From: Ruminococcus sp. 210702-SL.1.03 | Lineage (GTDB): Bacteria > Bacillota > Clostridia > Oscillospirales > Ruminococcaceae | Length of the DNA: 22,999 bases | Assembly: GCF_020559915.1 (NCBI RefSeq) | Contig: NZ_JAJCLZ010000029.1 | Span: forward strand, 1-22,999 | Direction of reading: 5' to 3' | The notes under the pieces: generated by a model | Seen by the model: the letters and a program-made list of their open reading frames with translations, nothing else | What the model was told of the DNA's origin: nothing | Databases searched by the model: none | Program-made: the position numbers and the translations under genes | Shown here: positions 13,812 to 22,114 of the stretch, piece by piece | How positions within the stretch are numbered: position 1 is the stretch's first letter | Layout: every line of letters begins with the position of its first letter

Positions 13812-14997
13812 TGATAAGAGTAAATGCTGTGGATGCACGGCATGTATGAGTATATGTCCGCTAAGATGTATTTCTATGACTAGCGACGATGAAGGATTTT
13901 TATACCCGTCTGTTGACAAGAATAAGTGTGTACAATGTGGTGCTTGCGATAAAGTATGTCCTATACAAAATGTTGTAGAGGAAACTTCGTTCGAGCAAAA
14001 GGCTTATATTGTTAGGAACAAGAACAGGGAGATAAAAAAAGCTAGTGCAGCAGGTGGGTTCTTTTATAATCTAGGAAGTTATGTGATAAAAAGCGGTGGA
14101 GTTGTTTGTGGAGTCGTTTTAGATGAAGCTTTTCATGCAGTGCATATTTCAACTGATTTAGAAGAAGATTTAATTAGATTTGCAGGAAGCAAATATATGC
14201 AAAGCATTGTTGGAAATAAAACGTTTGCACATATTAAGACAAATCTTGATAAAGGTAAACAAGTATTATTCAGCGGAACTCCATGTCAGGTGGAAGGACT
14301 TTTATCCTTTTTAAAAGAGGACTATAGTAATCTAATAACTGTTGATATTGTCTGCCATTCTGTTCCGTCTCCGATGATTTTTGATAAGTATTTAGAGTAT
14401 GTTTCTAAAAAATATCATGATACGATTATAGATGTTCATTTCAGAGACAAAAAATATAGTTACAATTTTCCGACAATGAAACTTGTCGGGAGGAAAAAGG
14501 GAGAATTTTATCATTGTGGCATGGAAGCAGATCCGTTTCTTAGAGCTTTCTTTGCAAATATTTGCGATAGACCTTCGTGCTATAATTGTCATTTTAGAAA
14601 GCAGTACAGAAGAAGTGATTTCACAATTTGGGATTGCAATACAGTCGCAAAAGATGCACCAGAATTCAATGATGGACTTGGGGCAACAAAGATCCTTATC
14701 CATACAGAAAAAGGGTGCAATATTATAAAAGAAATCGGAAATTCCTATGATCTTATTGAAATGCAAACAGAGCAAATAATAAATAGAAATTCAGCAATGT
14801 TTAAGTCTAACATGAAGAGCAATCACAGAGCGGAGTTTTTTAAAGATGCTACGGTTTTAGATGGTTATTCATTGATGCAAAAGTGGTTCCCGATTACTTG
14901 GAAACATATTTTAACGCACAAAATTCGAATTTTTCTGCAAGTTATCGGTTTACAAGATTTTATGCGTTTATTAAAGCATAAGATTAAGACAAAATAA
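13798..14997 (+). CDS. FrhB-like 2x[4Fe-4S] protein (F420 hydrogenase/dehydrogenase beta-subunit family)
   Basis: A 399-residue cytoplasmic iron-sulfur flavoprotein candidate. Two ferredoxin motifs open it (C10, C13, C16, C20 and C44, C47, C50, C54), followed by ASAAGGFFYNLG, GVVCGVVLDEAFH, FAGSKYMQS, FSGTPCQVEGLLSFL, VDIVCHSVPSPMIFDKY and CYNCHF. It matches the second half of the fused protein block by block. One difference: RSGDITIGDFWG there is RSDFTIWDCNTVA here, so the two may not be equivalent. Members of this family are common in Firmicute and Bacteroides polysaccharide loci beside pyruvyl transferases, but the reaction is not established to my knowledge. The 14-nt overlap with the preceding gene suggests the two products form a complex equal to the fused protein. 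Confidence 0.85.
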   Translation: MIEINDKSKCCGCTACMSICPLRCISMTSDDEGFLYPSVDKNKCVQCGACDKVCPIQNVVEETSFEQKAYIVRNKNREIKKASAAGGFFYNLGSYVIKSGGVVCGVVLDEAFHAVHISTDLEEDLIRFAGSKYMQSIVGNKTFAHIKTNLDKGKQVLFSGTPCQVEGLLSFLKEDYSNLITVDIVCHSVPSPMIFDKYLEYVSKKYHDTIIDVHFRDKKYSYNFPTMKLVGRKKGEFYHCGMEADPFLRAFFANICDRPSCYNCHFRKQYRRSDFTIWDCNTVAKDAPEFNDGLGATKILIHTEKGCNIIKEIGNSYDLIEMQTEQIINRNSAMFKSNMKSNHRAEFFKDATVLDGYSLMQKWFPITWKHILTHKIRIFLQVIGLQDFMRLLKHKIKTK

Positions 14998-15075
14998 TGT
15001 GAGTTATAGAGCAAAGTTAGAAGAAATCCGAATTGTATAAATTCATACATACAGTAAGTAAAAAGAAAGGAAAGA

Positions 15076-15101
15076 GTGATAATTAACTATCTAATTATCA
15101 C
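15076..15101 (+). repeat. 10-bp perfect hairpin just before the fucosyltransferase start
   Basis: GTGATAATTA (15076-15085) and TAATTATCAC (15092-15101) pair perfectly around a 6-nt loop, ending 14 nt before the ATG at 15116. A good purine-rich site (AAAGGAAAGAG) lies just left of the stem, and only a weak AGAGAT lies to its right. No T-run follows, so it is not an ordinary terminator. It may bring the upstream ribosome binding site close to the ATG or alter relative expression of the last genes. Confidence 0.6.
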
Positions 15102-15115
15102 ACAAAGAGATAAAG

Positions 15116-16045
15116 ATGATTGAACTGATTATGCGATCTGGTTTAGGCAATCAAATGTTTGAGTATGCTTATACCAGAAAGATTCAAGAAAAATATTCTG
15201 GCGAACAGATTGTCATTAATACGGAATATATGCATCGCAATGATTTTCGAGAGTACTCTTTAAATCATTGTAGATTAAATAGCAATGTTTCTGTGCTTAG
15301 AGAAACAGACGCTGTAAAAGAATTAAAAAAATTTTATTTTGCAATACCATTTGCGTTTGGAATTGATTTTCTTGGATGGCGTTTATTGAAGAAACAGGCA
15401 ATTGGTGAGAAGAAATATTTAAAACGAAGTAAAAGAGGAATGTACTATGCTCATAGAGCAAGTGAATCATATTCTATTGTGAAATCGAATCGAAAGAATA
15501 AGTATGTTTTTGGTTTTTTTCAAAATGCAAATACTGTCGAAGGAATTGAAGACATTCTTAGAGATGAATTGGAAATCATCACTCCTGCATCTGAAAGAAA
15601 TATCGAAAAATTGACAGAAATAGAAGCAGTAAATGCTGTCTGTGTGCATATTCGTCGTGGTGATTACCTAGACGAAAAATGGAAAGCATTACAGGTTTGT
15701 GATTTTGAATACTATAATAAAGCGATTGAGGAAGCTAAATCTAAATTAATAAATCCAGTGTTTTTTGTTTTCTCAACGGGACACGATGATATTGAATGGA
15801 TAAAAGAAAACTATCATTTTAATGCAAATATTCAATATGTTGATCTTGATAATCCAGATTATGAAGAACTTAGACTTATGAAAGCTTGTAAACATTTCAT
15901 TATATCAAATAGTACTTTTAGTTGGTGGGCAGCATTTCTTGCAAGAAATACAACAAAAAATGTATGGGTGCCATCAGTTTGGAGAAAGGATCAACCAGAA
16001 GCAAATGACATAATTCCAAAAGAGTGGAGAAAAATTGAAGTATGA
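15116..16045 (+). CDS. GT11 alpha-1,2-fucosyltransferase
   Basis: A 309-residue glycosyltransferase of family GT11 (FutC/WbsJ/WcfB type), which transfers fucose from GDP-fucose to the 2-position of a sugar, often galactose. The N-terminal GLGNQMFEYAYTRKI signature, the GDP-fucose-binding HIRRGDYLD (178-186), and ISNSTFSWWAAFLA near the C-terminus are all clear. Length is normal. No GDP-fucose synthesis genes (gmd, fcl or fkp) are in the window, so the donor must come from elsewhere. It follows a 118-nt gap holding the hairpin at 15076-15101, and its stop overlaps the polymerase start by 4 nt (ATGA). Confidence 0.92.
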   Translation: MIELIMRSGLGNQMFEYAYTRKIQEKYSGEQIVINTEYMHRNDFREYSLNHCRLNSNVSVLRETDAVKELKKFYFAIPFAFGIDFLGWRLLKKQAIGEKKYLKRSKRGMYYAHRASESYSIVKSNRKNKYVFGFFQNANTVEGIEDILRDELEIITPASERNIEKLTEIEAVNAVCVHIRRGDYLDEKWKALQVCDFEYYNKAIEEAKSKLINPVFFVFSTGHDDIEWIKENYHFNANIQYVDLDNPDYEELRLMKACKHFIISNSTFSWWAAFLARNTTKNVWVPSVWRKDQPEANDIIPKEWRKIEV

Positions 16046-17469
16046 TAGTAGAGACTGGTTTCCGTAGGGTTAGAATTGCACTATTCTTCTTAGGATTAAT
16101 TGGAACTTTAATTTGTTGGTTAAAAGGAAGTCCTGAACCAGCGGTACATTGTTATTGGCTACTACCGCTGGTATTTGGTTTTTTACACCTGTTAATCAAA
16201 AAAATTTACAAATATGAAGCTGGAATGGGATTACTCATATTTGAGATAATCGCTTTCCTTCGCTATGTAGTGACTCCGGTAGTTACGTGTATAATACATA
16301 AGTATGATGGTCATGTATGGGCAACGACAAATCTTTATACGGAATCAGTGTTTTATATGATTTTTGAATTGGTTGTAGTGTATTTGGTGATGTATTTCCT
16401 TATTCCGTATGTAAATAAAAAAAGGATTATAGAGCACGATTCGGAAAATAATGTCATTTATCTTGGAAAATTTGGTGTTATAAAGGCTATTATTGTAGTT
16501 TGTTTTGCATTAATTTTAATTTCTAATGTTCCCATTCGAGATATGTTGTTTAATTTTAATGTTACTTCTGAAGATGTTTCCAGTATTACGTATACTCTAT
16601 CCGAATATAGAAGTCAGATTCCAGGAGAATATCTTATTATTTATTATATTGGATTGGTTATTATATATGTACAGATTCTTAAAATTATAAAAGAAAATAG
16701 AATGCTTTCGTATTGGATGAAATTTGTATTTGTGATAATTGCTTCGATGGCATATGTATCATGTGGATGGTCCAATGGAAAAAGCGTTTCACGCTGGAGT
16801 ATTTTAGTAGCAGTATTGGCAATGGTTTATGTCCTTTTGTATTTCTTTCCGAAACAAAGAAAGATTATAATCATCAGTGGTTCTGTAACCGTAATATTTG
16901 CACTTTTATTAGGAACTTTTTATAAAAGAATTGCCCATGGTATGTCATTGTCATTTTGGAAAGCATTTGAGACATATTTAACACCAAGTGCTTTGAATGA
17001 ATATTTTGCAGGGGTGTTTCCAGTAGGTAATGGTATTAACTCTGTTATGCAATGCACGGATGGAAGAATATCAACATTTTTGTATGATACGGTAGCCAAT
17101 ATCCCCAAGTTATTATCAATGTTGGGAATTGTAGGTGAATCTACGGCAACATTTTTTGGCCAGAACACTGGACATATAGAGCTCATTATTCCCAATATTG
17201 CCATGTCATATTATGTTTTTAGTTTTTTGGGTTTTTTTGTTTATACAGCTGTATTAGCCTGGCTGATGATAGTGGCGCAAACCAAGATGAAAACAAGTTT
17301 TAGTTTGTATAAAAGATTGATGTTATTCCAAATCGTTTTTTGGTGCGCATTGTCTATGGCAGTTAACGTGCAGATTATTCAGACTAATTGCTGGAAATAT
17401 GTAATTGGCTTAATTCTGATTACTATGGATGAAAGGATAAGTATTAGATTGAGGACTAGAAGGAGTTAG
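16042..17469 (+). CDS. wzy: Wzy-like polysaccharide polymerase
   Basis: A 475-residue protein with about 11-12 hydrophobic segments along its whole length. Position in the operon and this topology make it the best candidate for the polymerase that joins flipped repeat units outside the membrane. Longer polar loops lie at about residues 180-200 (SEDVSSITYTLSEYRSQIPG) and 320-395, the second containing a Gly/Asn-rich stretch (FPVGNGINS and FFGQNTG), as expected of the catalytic periplasmic-side loops. Wzy sequences are poorly conserved, so this is assigned by topology and context. It is strongly AT-rich. The gene overlaps the fucosyltransferase by 4 nt, and the next gene begins 4 nt after its stop. 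Confidence 0.75.
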   Translation: MIVETGFRRVRIALFFLGLIGTLICWLKGSPEPAVHCYWLLPLVFGFLHLLIKKIYKYEAGMGLLIFEIIAFLRYVVTPVVTCIIHKYDGHVWATTNLYTESVFYMIFELVVVYLVMYFLIPYVNKKRIIEHDSENNVIYLGKFGVIKAIIVVCFALILISNVPIRDMLFNFNVTSEDVSSITYTLSEYRSQIPGEYLIIYYIGLVIIYVQILKIIKENRMLSYWMKFVFVIIASMAYVSCGWSNGKSVSRWSILVAVLAMVYVLLYFFPKQRKIIIISGSVTVIFALLLGTFYKRIAHGMSLSFWKAFETYLTPSALNEYFAGVFPVGNGINSVMQCTDGRISTFLYDTVANIPKLLSMLGIVGESTATFFGQNTGHIELIIPNIAMSYYVFSFLGFFVYTAVLAWLMIVAQTKMKTSFSLYKRLMLFQIVFWCALSMAVNVQIIQTNCWKYVIGLILITMDERISIRLRTRRS

Positions 17470-17473
17470 TGAT

Positions 17474-18763
17474 ATGAGTTGTATGAGAATAATGTGGACT
17501 GTATTTGTTACGTTCCCTGAAGTTGCAGATAAGGTTGGGAAAAAAGCGGAATATGCATGTACATGGGCTCGTGCACTGGCAGATCAGTTAAGGAATAGGG
17601 AAGATATTCACCTAGCTATTGTATCAGTAGCAAATAGCGAAGAAATACAGAAGTATTGTGTTAATAACATTGATTTTTATTTTCTTCCAGATGAGAAGAA
17701 GATGAAGTCTAATGGGGGTGGAGAAAATGCAAGAAAAAATTGGAACCAGATAATCAATGATTTTAAACCCGATCTCATCCATATTCATGGAAGTGAATCT
17801 ATGGTTCCGTATGAACTTATTAAAATGAAACCTAACATACCACTTTATTTGACGTTGCAGGGAATTTTAGCTAATTATTTTAAGGATTATACCGCTGGAA
17901 TTATCTACGATGAAATAAAGAAGAATGTCACGATTCGAGATCTGTTACGCGGATCTGGAATTCTTGGTGATCAAAGAAGTGCAGTACATAGAAGTCGATT
18001 TGAGCAGGAAATGCTAAAGGGAGTCCACTATTTGGGTGGACGCACTACATGGGATAAGGTATCTTCGCTTGCTATAAATCCTAATGCAAAATATTTATTT
18101 GCGCCTGAAATGATTAGACCAGAGTTTTATGAAGCAAAACGTTGGGAATTGAAGAATATAAAAAGACATAGAATATTCATGCATCAGGGATTTAAGCCAA
18201 TTAAAGGCTTACATATTCTTCTTGAGGCAATGTATCATCTAAAAATTAGATATCCAGATATTGAGTTGCATATGTCTGGAAAAAATATAATGAAGAATCA
18301 AACAATTAAAGATCAGATTCTTCAATCTGGTTATGTGAAATTGTTGTTTAGAAAAATTAAAGAATATGGGCTACAAGATTGTATACACTTTACAGGAGTA
18401 TTGAATGCTGAAGAGATTGTAGAGGAGCTAAAAAAAGCACACGTGATGGTTCTTCCATCTTCAATTGAGAATAGCCCTAATTCTCTTTGTGAAGCTCAGT
18501 TAGTTGGTATCCCGACAGTAGCTAGTTATGTCGGTGGTGTTCCAGAAATGCTTCGAGATGGTAAAGATGGTTATCTGTATACATTTAATGAACCTTTGAT
18601 GCTTGCGGAATATATCTCTCGTATTTTTGACTCAGATCAACTTGCAGAGAGTTTTTCAGAATCTTCTTATAATTGGATTCGAGAGAGACAAGGACAGGAA
18701 CTTGTTGTGAATCAAACTATTGAGAACTACAGAATAATGATTGAAGAATGTAGGAAATTATGA
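17474..18763 (+). CDS. GT4 family glycosyltransferase
   Basis: A 429-residue GT-B retaining glycosyltransferase. The C-terminal donor domain begins near HQGFKPIKGLHILLEA, has LHMSGKN, HFTGVLNAEEIVEELKKA and VMVLPSSIENSPNSLCEAQL with E332 and E340 as the EX7E pair, and ends with GGVPEMLRDGKDGYLY. The N-terminal acceptor domain contains IHIHGSESM and LTLQGILANYF. It differs from the GT4 at 8355 in having a long insert between the domains (about residues 150-215), so it is probably for another linkage. AAGGAG stands 8 nt before the ATG; the stop overlaps the acyltransferase start by 4 nt. Confidence 0.86.
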   Translation: MSCMRIMWTVFVTFPEVADKVGKKAEYACTWARALADQLRNREDIHLAIVSVANSEEIQKYCVNNIDFYFLPDEKKMKSNGGGENARKNWNQIINDFKPDLIHIHGSESMVPYELIKMKPNIPLYLTLQGILANYFKDYTAGIIYDEIKKNVTIRDLLRGSGILGDQRSAVHRSRFEQEMLKGVHYLGGRTTWDKVSSLAINPNAKYLFAPEMIRPEFYEAKRWELKNIKRHRIFMHQGFKPIKGLHILLEAMYHLKIRYPDIELHMSGKNIMKNQTIKDQILQSGYVKLLFRKIKEYGLQDCIHFTGVLNAEEIVEELKKAHVMVLPSSIENSPNSLCEAQLVGIPTVASYVGGVPEMLRDGKDGYLYTFNEPLMLAEYISRIFDSDQLAESFSESSYNWIRERQGQELVVNQTIENYRIMIEECRKL

Positions 18764-19773
18764 AGGAATTAAGGAAAAGAAATAATCAAATTGATGTAGC
18801 ACGTGGAATAGCGATTTTAATTGTTATATTAGGCCATAGCTTTTATTCATTAGATGCACCTTTAAATAGAATTATACTCAGCTTTCATATGCCGCTATTT
18901 TTCTTCTTGTCTGGACTGTTAGGCAAAACAGCAGCTGAAACTAGAATGAGTTTTGGTGCATTTTTTATAAAAAAAATAAGGACTATATTATTACCACAGA
19001 TTTTGCTTGGGGTAATATCGTATTGTTATTATGCAGTATTTACTATAGTGATTAAAGGTGGAAATATTTATGATATAGATTTGATGTATCAGTTTTGGAG
19101 GTATTGGTTCTTACAAGTACTTTTTGTTACTGAAATAGTGTTTTTTATATTATCTAAATTTATAAATGTCAAAAAGATATTATCAACAGTAGTTATTATT
19201 GTAATCTGCATGATATGCACAATGATCATTGTTGATTTTGCTTTTTTCCCAGATGAATCTCCATTTTATTTGAATGTTACACCTATGGCTTTGATGTTTT
19301 ATTCTTCTGGCTTTGCTCTGAAACCTGTTCTTGTAAAGGAGGATATTGGCAGAAGAGCGTCTTTATTTGGAAAACTTGTCATTATAATTTTAACCTCGTG
19401 TCTGTTGGCAGTAGTTGCGTTGCATAATTCAAGTGTAACTATGTATAACAATAATTATGGGAATATATTTTTATTTTTTATCTCTAGTTTTTGCGGAATA
19501 GCAACAGTATGGTTTGTTAGTGATTTATTACGTAATTCAAAGGCACTAATATGGTGTGGAAAGAATTCTATAGTGATTTATGTTTGGCAATTTTCATTAA
19601 CTCAGTTTTTTAAAAATATAGTAGAAATGATATTTGTTCGGATGGCAATACATATTTCTGAGTTTTTTATGACATTATTTGTTTTTATAGTATGCGTTTT
19701 GGTGGTGATTCCTATTGTCATATTTAGTAATCGCTTTATTCCAGAACTATATGGTAAGAAGAGAATTAACTGA
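18760..19773 (+). CDS. Membrane acyltransferase, acyltransferase-3 family
   Basis: A 337-residue multi-pass membrane protein of the acyltransferase-3 family (OafA/NodX/WcaH-cluster type), which usually moves an acetyl group to a sugar hydroxyl of a surface polysaccharide. The first helix carries IDVARGIAILIVILGHS with the conserved His at residue 26, followed by the second signature SFHMPLFFFLSG. About ten hydrophobic segments follow and the C-terminal WQFSLTQFFKN stretch is typical. It has no attached SGNH domain. Overlap by 4 nt with the GT4 before it and a 15-nt gap to the hydrolase-like gene after it place them together. Confidence 0.88.
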   Translation: MKELRKRNNQIDVARGIAILIVILGHSFYSLDAPLNRIILSFHMPLFFFLSGLLGKTAAETRMSFGAFFIKKIRTILLPQILLGVISYCYYAVFTIVIKGGNIYDIDLMYQFWRYWFLQVLFVTEIVFFILSKFINVKKILSTVVIIVICMICTMIIVDFAFFPDESPFYLNVTPMALMFYSSGFALKPVLVKEDIGRRASLFGKLVIIILTSCLLAVVALHNSSVTMYNNNYGNIFLFFISSFCGIATVWFVSDLLRNSKALIWCGKNSIVIYVWQFSLTQFFKNIVEMIFVRMAIHISEFFMTLFVFIVCVLVVIPIVIFSNRFIPELYGKKRIN

Positions 19774-19788
19774 TTTGAGGATATAAGG

Positions 19789-20604
19789 ATGAATGATATA
19801 TATGATTTGATTCAAGCGGAGTATGAGAAATATAATTATAAGATTGAATACAATAGCTGTAAGAACGGATTAGCATATATTTATTGCTCTAGTAATGCTT
19901 TGTATGAAAAAGATAATCTTCAGTCATTTGAAGATAAAATAATCAAAGAAGATCGTTATGAATGGTCTAATTTGCGAGCGGATTGCAAACCTGAAATAGA
20001 GATATTTATTCGTGATATTTGGTTGTCCTGGTATGTTAAGGGAATCAATAGTAGGATTAATACTTATGATAAGCTGATTGATTTTATTAGAAGTATAACG
20101 AAGGGATACACTATTCGATGTGTAGGGGCTTCATCAGGTGGATTTATAGGTACAATTCTTGCAATGGAATTAAATGCAGAAATATCCTATTCTTTCGCTG
20201 GGCAGTTTTCATTAAGTCACCATTTTGATCATTTAAAACAAAACCCGTACCTTAAAGAATACTGCACTACTGGGGAAAAGAAATACATTGAATATTACAC
20301 TCGAATTCCAGACTCATCAACGAATATCTTTTATATGTTTCCAAATCGTTCCAAGCAGAATCAAGAACAGTATGAGTTGGTTAAAACAATGGATCAATTA
20401 CATACGATAAAAATAGATATAGATGAACACGGAGTTGCAATATATCCGTTTGCGCTTCCGAAATATCTTTCCTATAATCTTCATCAAATTGAAAAATTAG
20501 CGGGGGGCAGCATGTCCAAAATGAATGCCTCAATAAAAATTGGAGGATGGTCAAATTTCATTAGGTGGGCGACAAAAAAGATATTAAAGATGATTAAGAG
20601 GTAA
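19789..20604 (+). CDS. Alpha/beta-hydrolase-like protein with GASSGG nucleophile elbow, function unknown
   Basis: A 271-residue protein with no signal peptide. The strand-turn YTIRCVGASSGGFIGTILA contains a GxSxG elbow (S115), and a late DIDEHGVAIYPF offers an Asp (D210 or D212) and H214, so a Ser-His-Asp triad is possible. The N-terminal half has IYCSSNALY and ends with a long helix, TYDKLIDFIRSIT, before the elbow, as in alpha/beta hydrolases that lack the usual cap. The C-terminal 30 residues are basic and amphipathic (RWATKKILKMIKR), suggesting membrane attachment. I do not recognise a named family. Beside an acyltransferase-3 gene it could load, move or remove acyl groups on the polysaccharide; this is inference only. 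It could also be a non-enzymatic scaffold. GAGGATATAAGG precedes the ATG. Confidence 0.7.
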   Translation: MNDIYDLIQAEYEKYNYKIEYNSCKNGLAYIYCSSNALYEKDNLQSFEDKIIKEDRYEWSNLRADCKPEIEIFIRDIWLSWYVKGINSRINTYDKLIDFIRSITKGYTIRCVGASSGGFIGTILAMELNAEISYSFAGQFSLSHHFDHLKQNPYLKEYCTTGEKKYIEYYTRIPDSSTNIFYMFPNRSKQNQEQYELVKTMDQLHTIKIDIDEHGVAIYPFALPKYLSYNLHQIEKLAGGSMSKMNASIKIGGWSNFIRWATKKILKMIKR

Positions 20605-20614
20605 AAGGTTATTT

Positions 20615-22114
20615 ATGGGAAGAAAAGAGAAGTCTATTGGAGTCAATGCATTACTGAATGGATTGAAAACAATATTATCAGTTATATTTCCGCTTATAAC
20701 ATATCCTTATGCTGCACGTGTTTTGCAAGTCGAGAATATGGGAAAAGTGGATTTTTCAAATTCTGTTGTGAGTTATTTTGTGCTGATTGCAGGTTTGGGA
20801 ATAGCAACATATGCAATCAGAGAAGGAGCAAGAGTTCGAGATAGCAAAGAGAATCTCGAAGTATTTTCCAGTGAAATGTTTTCAATCAATATAATATCTG
20901 TTGTGATTTCAATTATTGCTCTTGTTATTGTGGTCGTTGCTGTTCCTAAGTTTCACTCGTATATACCTTTGATTGCCATTCAAAGCTTAGCGATATTTGG
21001 TAATATGATTGGTGTGACATGGCTTTATTCGATTGTCGAAGATTATGCATATATTACGGTGCGTTCTCTCGTGGTACATATTATTGCTTTAGTGTTACTG
21101 TTTTTGTTTGTTCATAATGAGGCCGATTATGTTATATATGCAGCAACAACAGTTGTTGCTAATGCGGGTGCCAATATTTTTAATTTTTTTCATGCAAAAA
21201 AATATGTAAAAATACGTTTCACAAGAAATCTTAACTTAAAAAAGCATTTCAAGCCGATCATGGTAATTTTTGCATCTACTGTTACAACGACAATATATGT
21301 TAACTCAGATAAAACAATACTTGGATTCTTGTCTGATGAATTTCATGTGGGCTTATATTCAACCTCTGTTAATATTTATACTGTGCTGAAAAGCTGTATA
21401 GCGGCAGTTATTCTCGTGGCTTTACCGAGATTATCCAATTTTCTTGCGACAAATCACAAGAAAGAGTATGAAAAAACAGCAATTGATATTTTTAAGATGT
21501 TCATGATGATATTGCTTCCGGTGATGGTTGGAATATTTGTTACATCTGATGCTGTAATTGAAATTATCGCTGGAGCATCATATGCAGAAGCTGCAACATC
21601 TTTAAAAATTTTAAGTCTGAGTTTGGCGTTTTCAATGATTGCAACGTATTACACTAATGCTGTTTTACTGCCAATGAAAAAAGAAACAGTCGTTTTAAAA
21701 GGAACTATAATGAGCGCTGTTTTGAATATTGTTTTGAATTTTGCTTTAATTGGAACTTTTAAACAAAACGGAGCTGCATTTACGACTCTTTTGGCTGAAG
21801 TACTTATGTGTGTTTATCAATATTTTTATGTTAGGAAAGTATTAAGAATAAAGGTTTCTTTGCGCTATGTGATAAGTCTACTCATGGGATGCATTGGGAT
21901 TATTATTGTTTCTGCTGTTTGTAATGTTTTTTTGACTGCATTTATCGTAAATCTTATTATGAAAATTTTAATGTCGATTATAGTTTACATAACTGCACTC
22001 TTGGCATTAAAAAATGATGCAGCACTTTCTATGGTTAATGGATTTTTGATAAAGATAAAAAAAATGAAATTGTCAAGAAAAGTGCAGTCAGAAAACACCC
22101 AAAATCTGAAATAG
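20615..22114 (+). CDS. wzx: Wzx-family polysaccharide flippase
   Basis: A 499-residue membrane protein of the MATE/PST family that would flip the lipid-linked repeat unit across the membrane. The N-terminus NALLNGLKTILSVIFPLITYPYAARVLQ is the usual first helix pair of Polysacc_synt proteins, and about 14 hydrophobic segments follow. Basic loops after helices (HAKKYVKIRF, NLKKHFKP) fit a cytoplasmic-side charge bias. The last codons (from about residue 486, LSRKVQSENTQNLK) are unlike a normal Wzx tail and lie in what may be the end of the adjacent insertion sequence. So the original C-terminus was probably replaced by a few residues without loss of membrane helices. The stop is only 7 nt from the convergent transposase stop. 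Confidence 0.87.
   Translation: MGRKEKSIGVNALLNGLKTILSVIFPLITYPYAARVLQVENMGKVDFSNSVVSYFVLIAGLGIATYAIREGARVRDSKENLEVFSSEMFSINIISVVISIIALVIVVVAVPKFHSYIPLIAIQSLAIFGNMIGVTWLYSIVEDYAYITVRSLVVHIIALVLLFLFVHNEADYVIYAATTVVANAGANIFNFFHAKKYVKIRFTRNLNLKKHFKPIMVIFASTVTTTIYVNSDKTILGFLSDEFHVGLYSTSVNIYTVLKSCIAAVILVALPRLSNFLATNHKKEYEKTAIDIFKMFMMILLPVMVGIFVTSDAVIEIIAGASYAEAATSLKILSLSLAFSMIATYYTNAVLLPMKKETVVLKGTIMSAVLNIVLNFALIGTFKQNGAAFTTLLAEVLMCVYQYFYVRKVLRIKVSLRYVISLLMGCIGIIIVSAVCNVFLTAFIVNLIMKILMSIIVYITALLALKNDAALSMVNGFLIKIKKMKLSRKVQSENTQNLK

Noticed and set aside
13798..14997. A true F420-reducing hydrogenase beta subunit
   Set aside because: No hydrogenase large or small subunits or F420 synthesis genes are nearby; family resemblance covers the fold and clusters, and the context is polysaccharide synthesis.
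15076..15101. Hairpin as an intrinsic terminator inside the operon
   Set aside because: The stem is AT-rich and followed by CACAAAGAG, not a T-run; the next gene starts 14 nt later.
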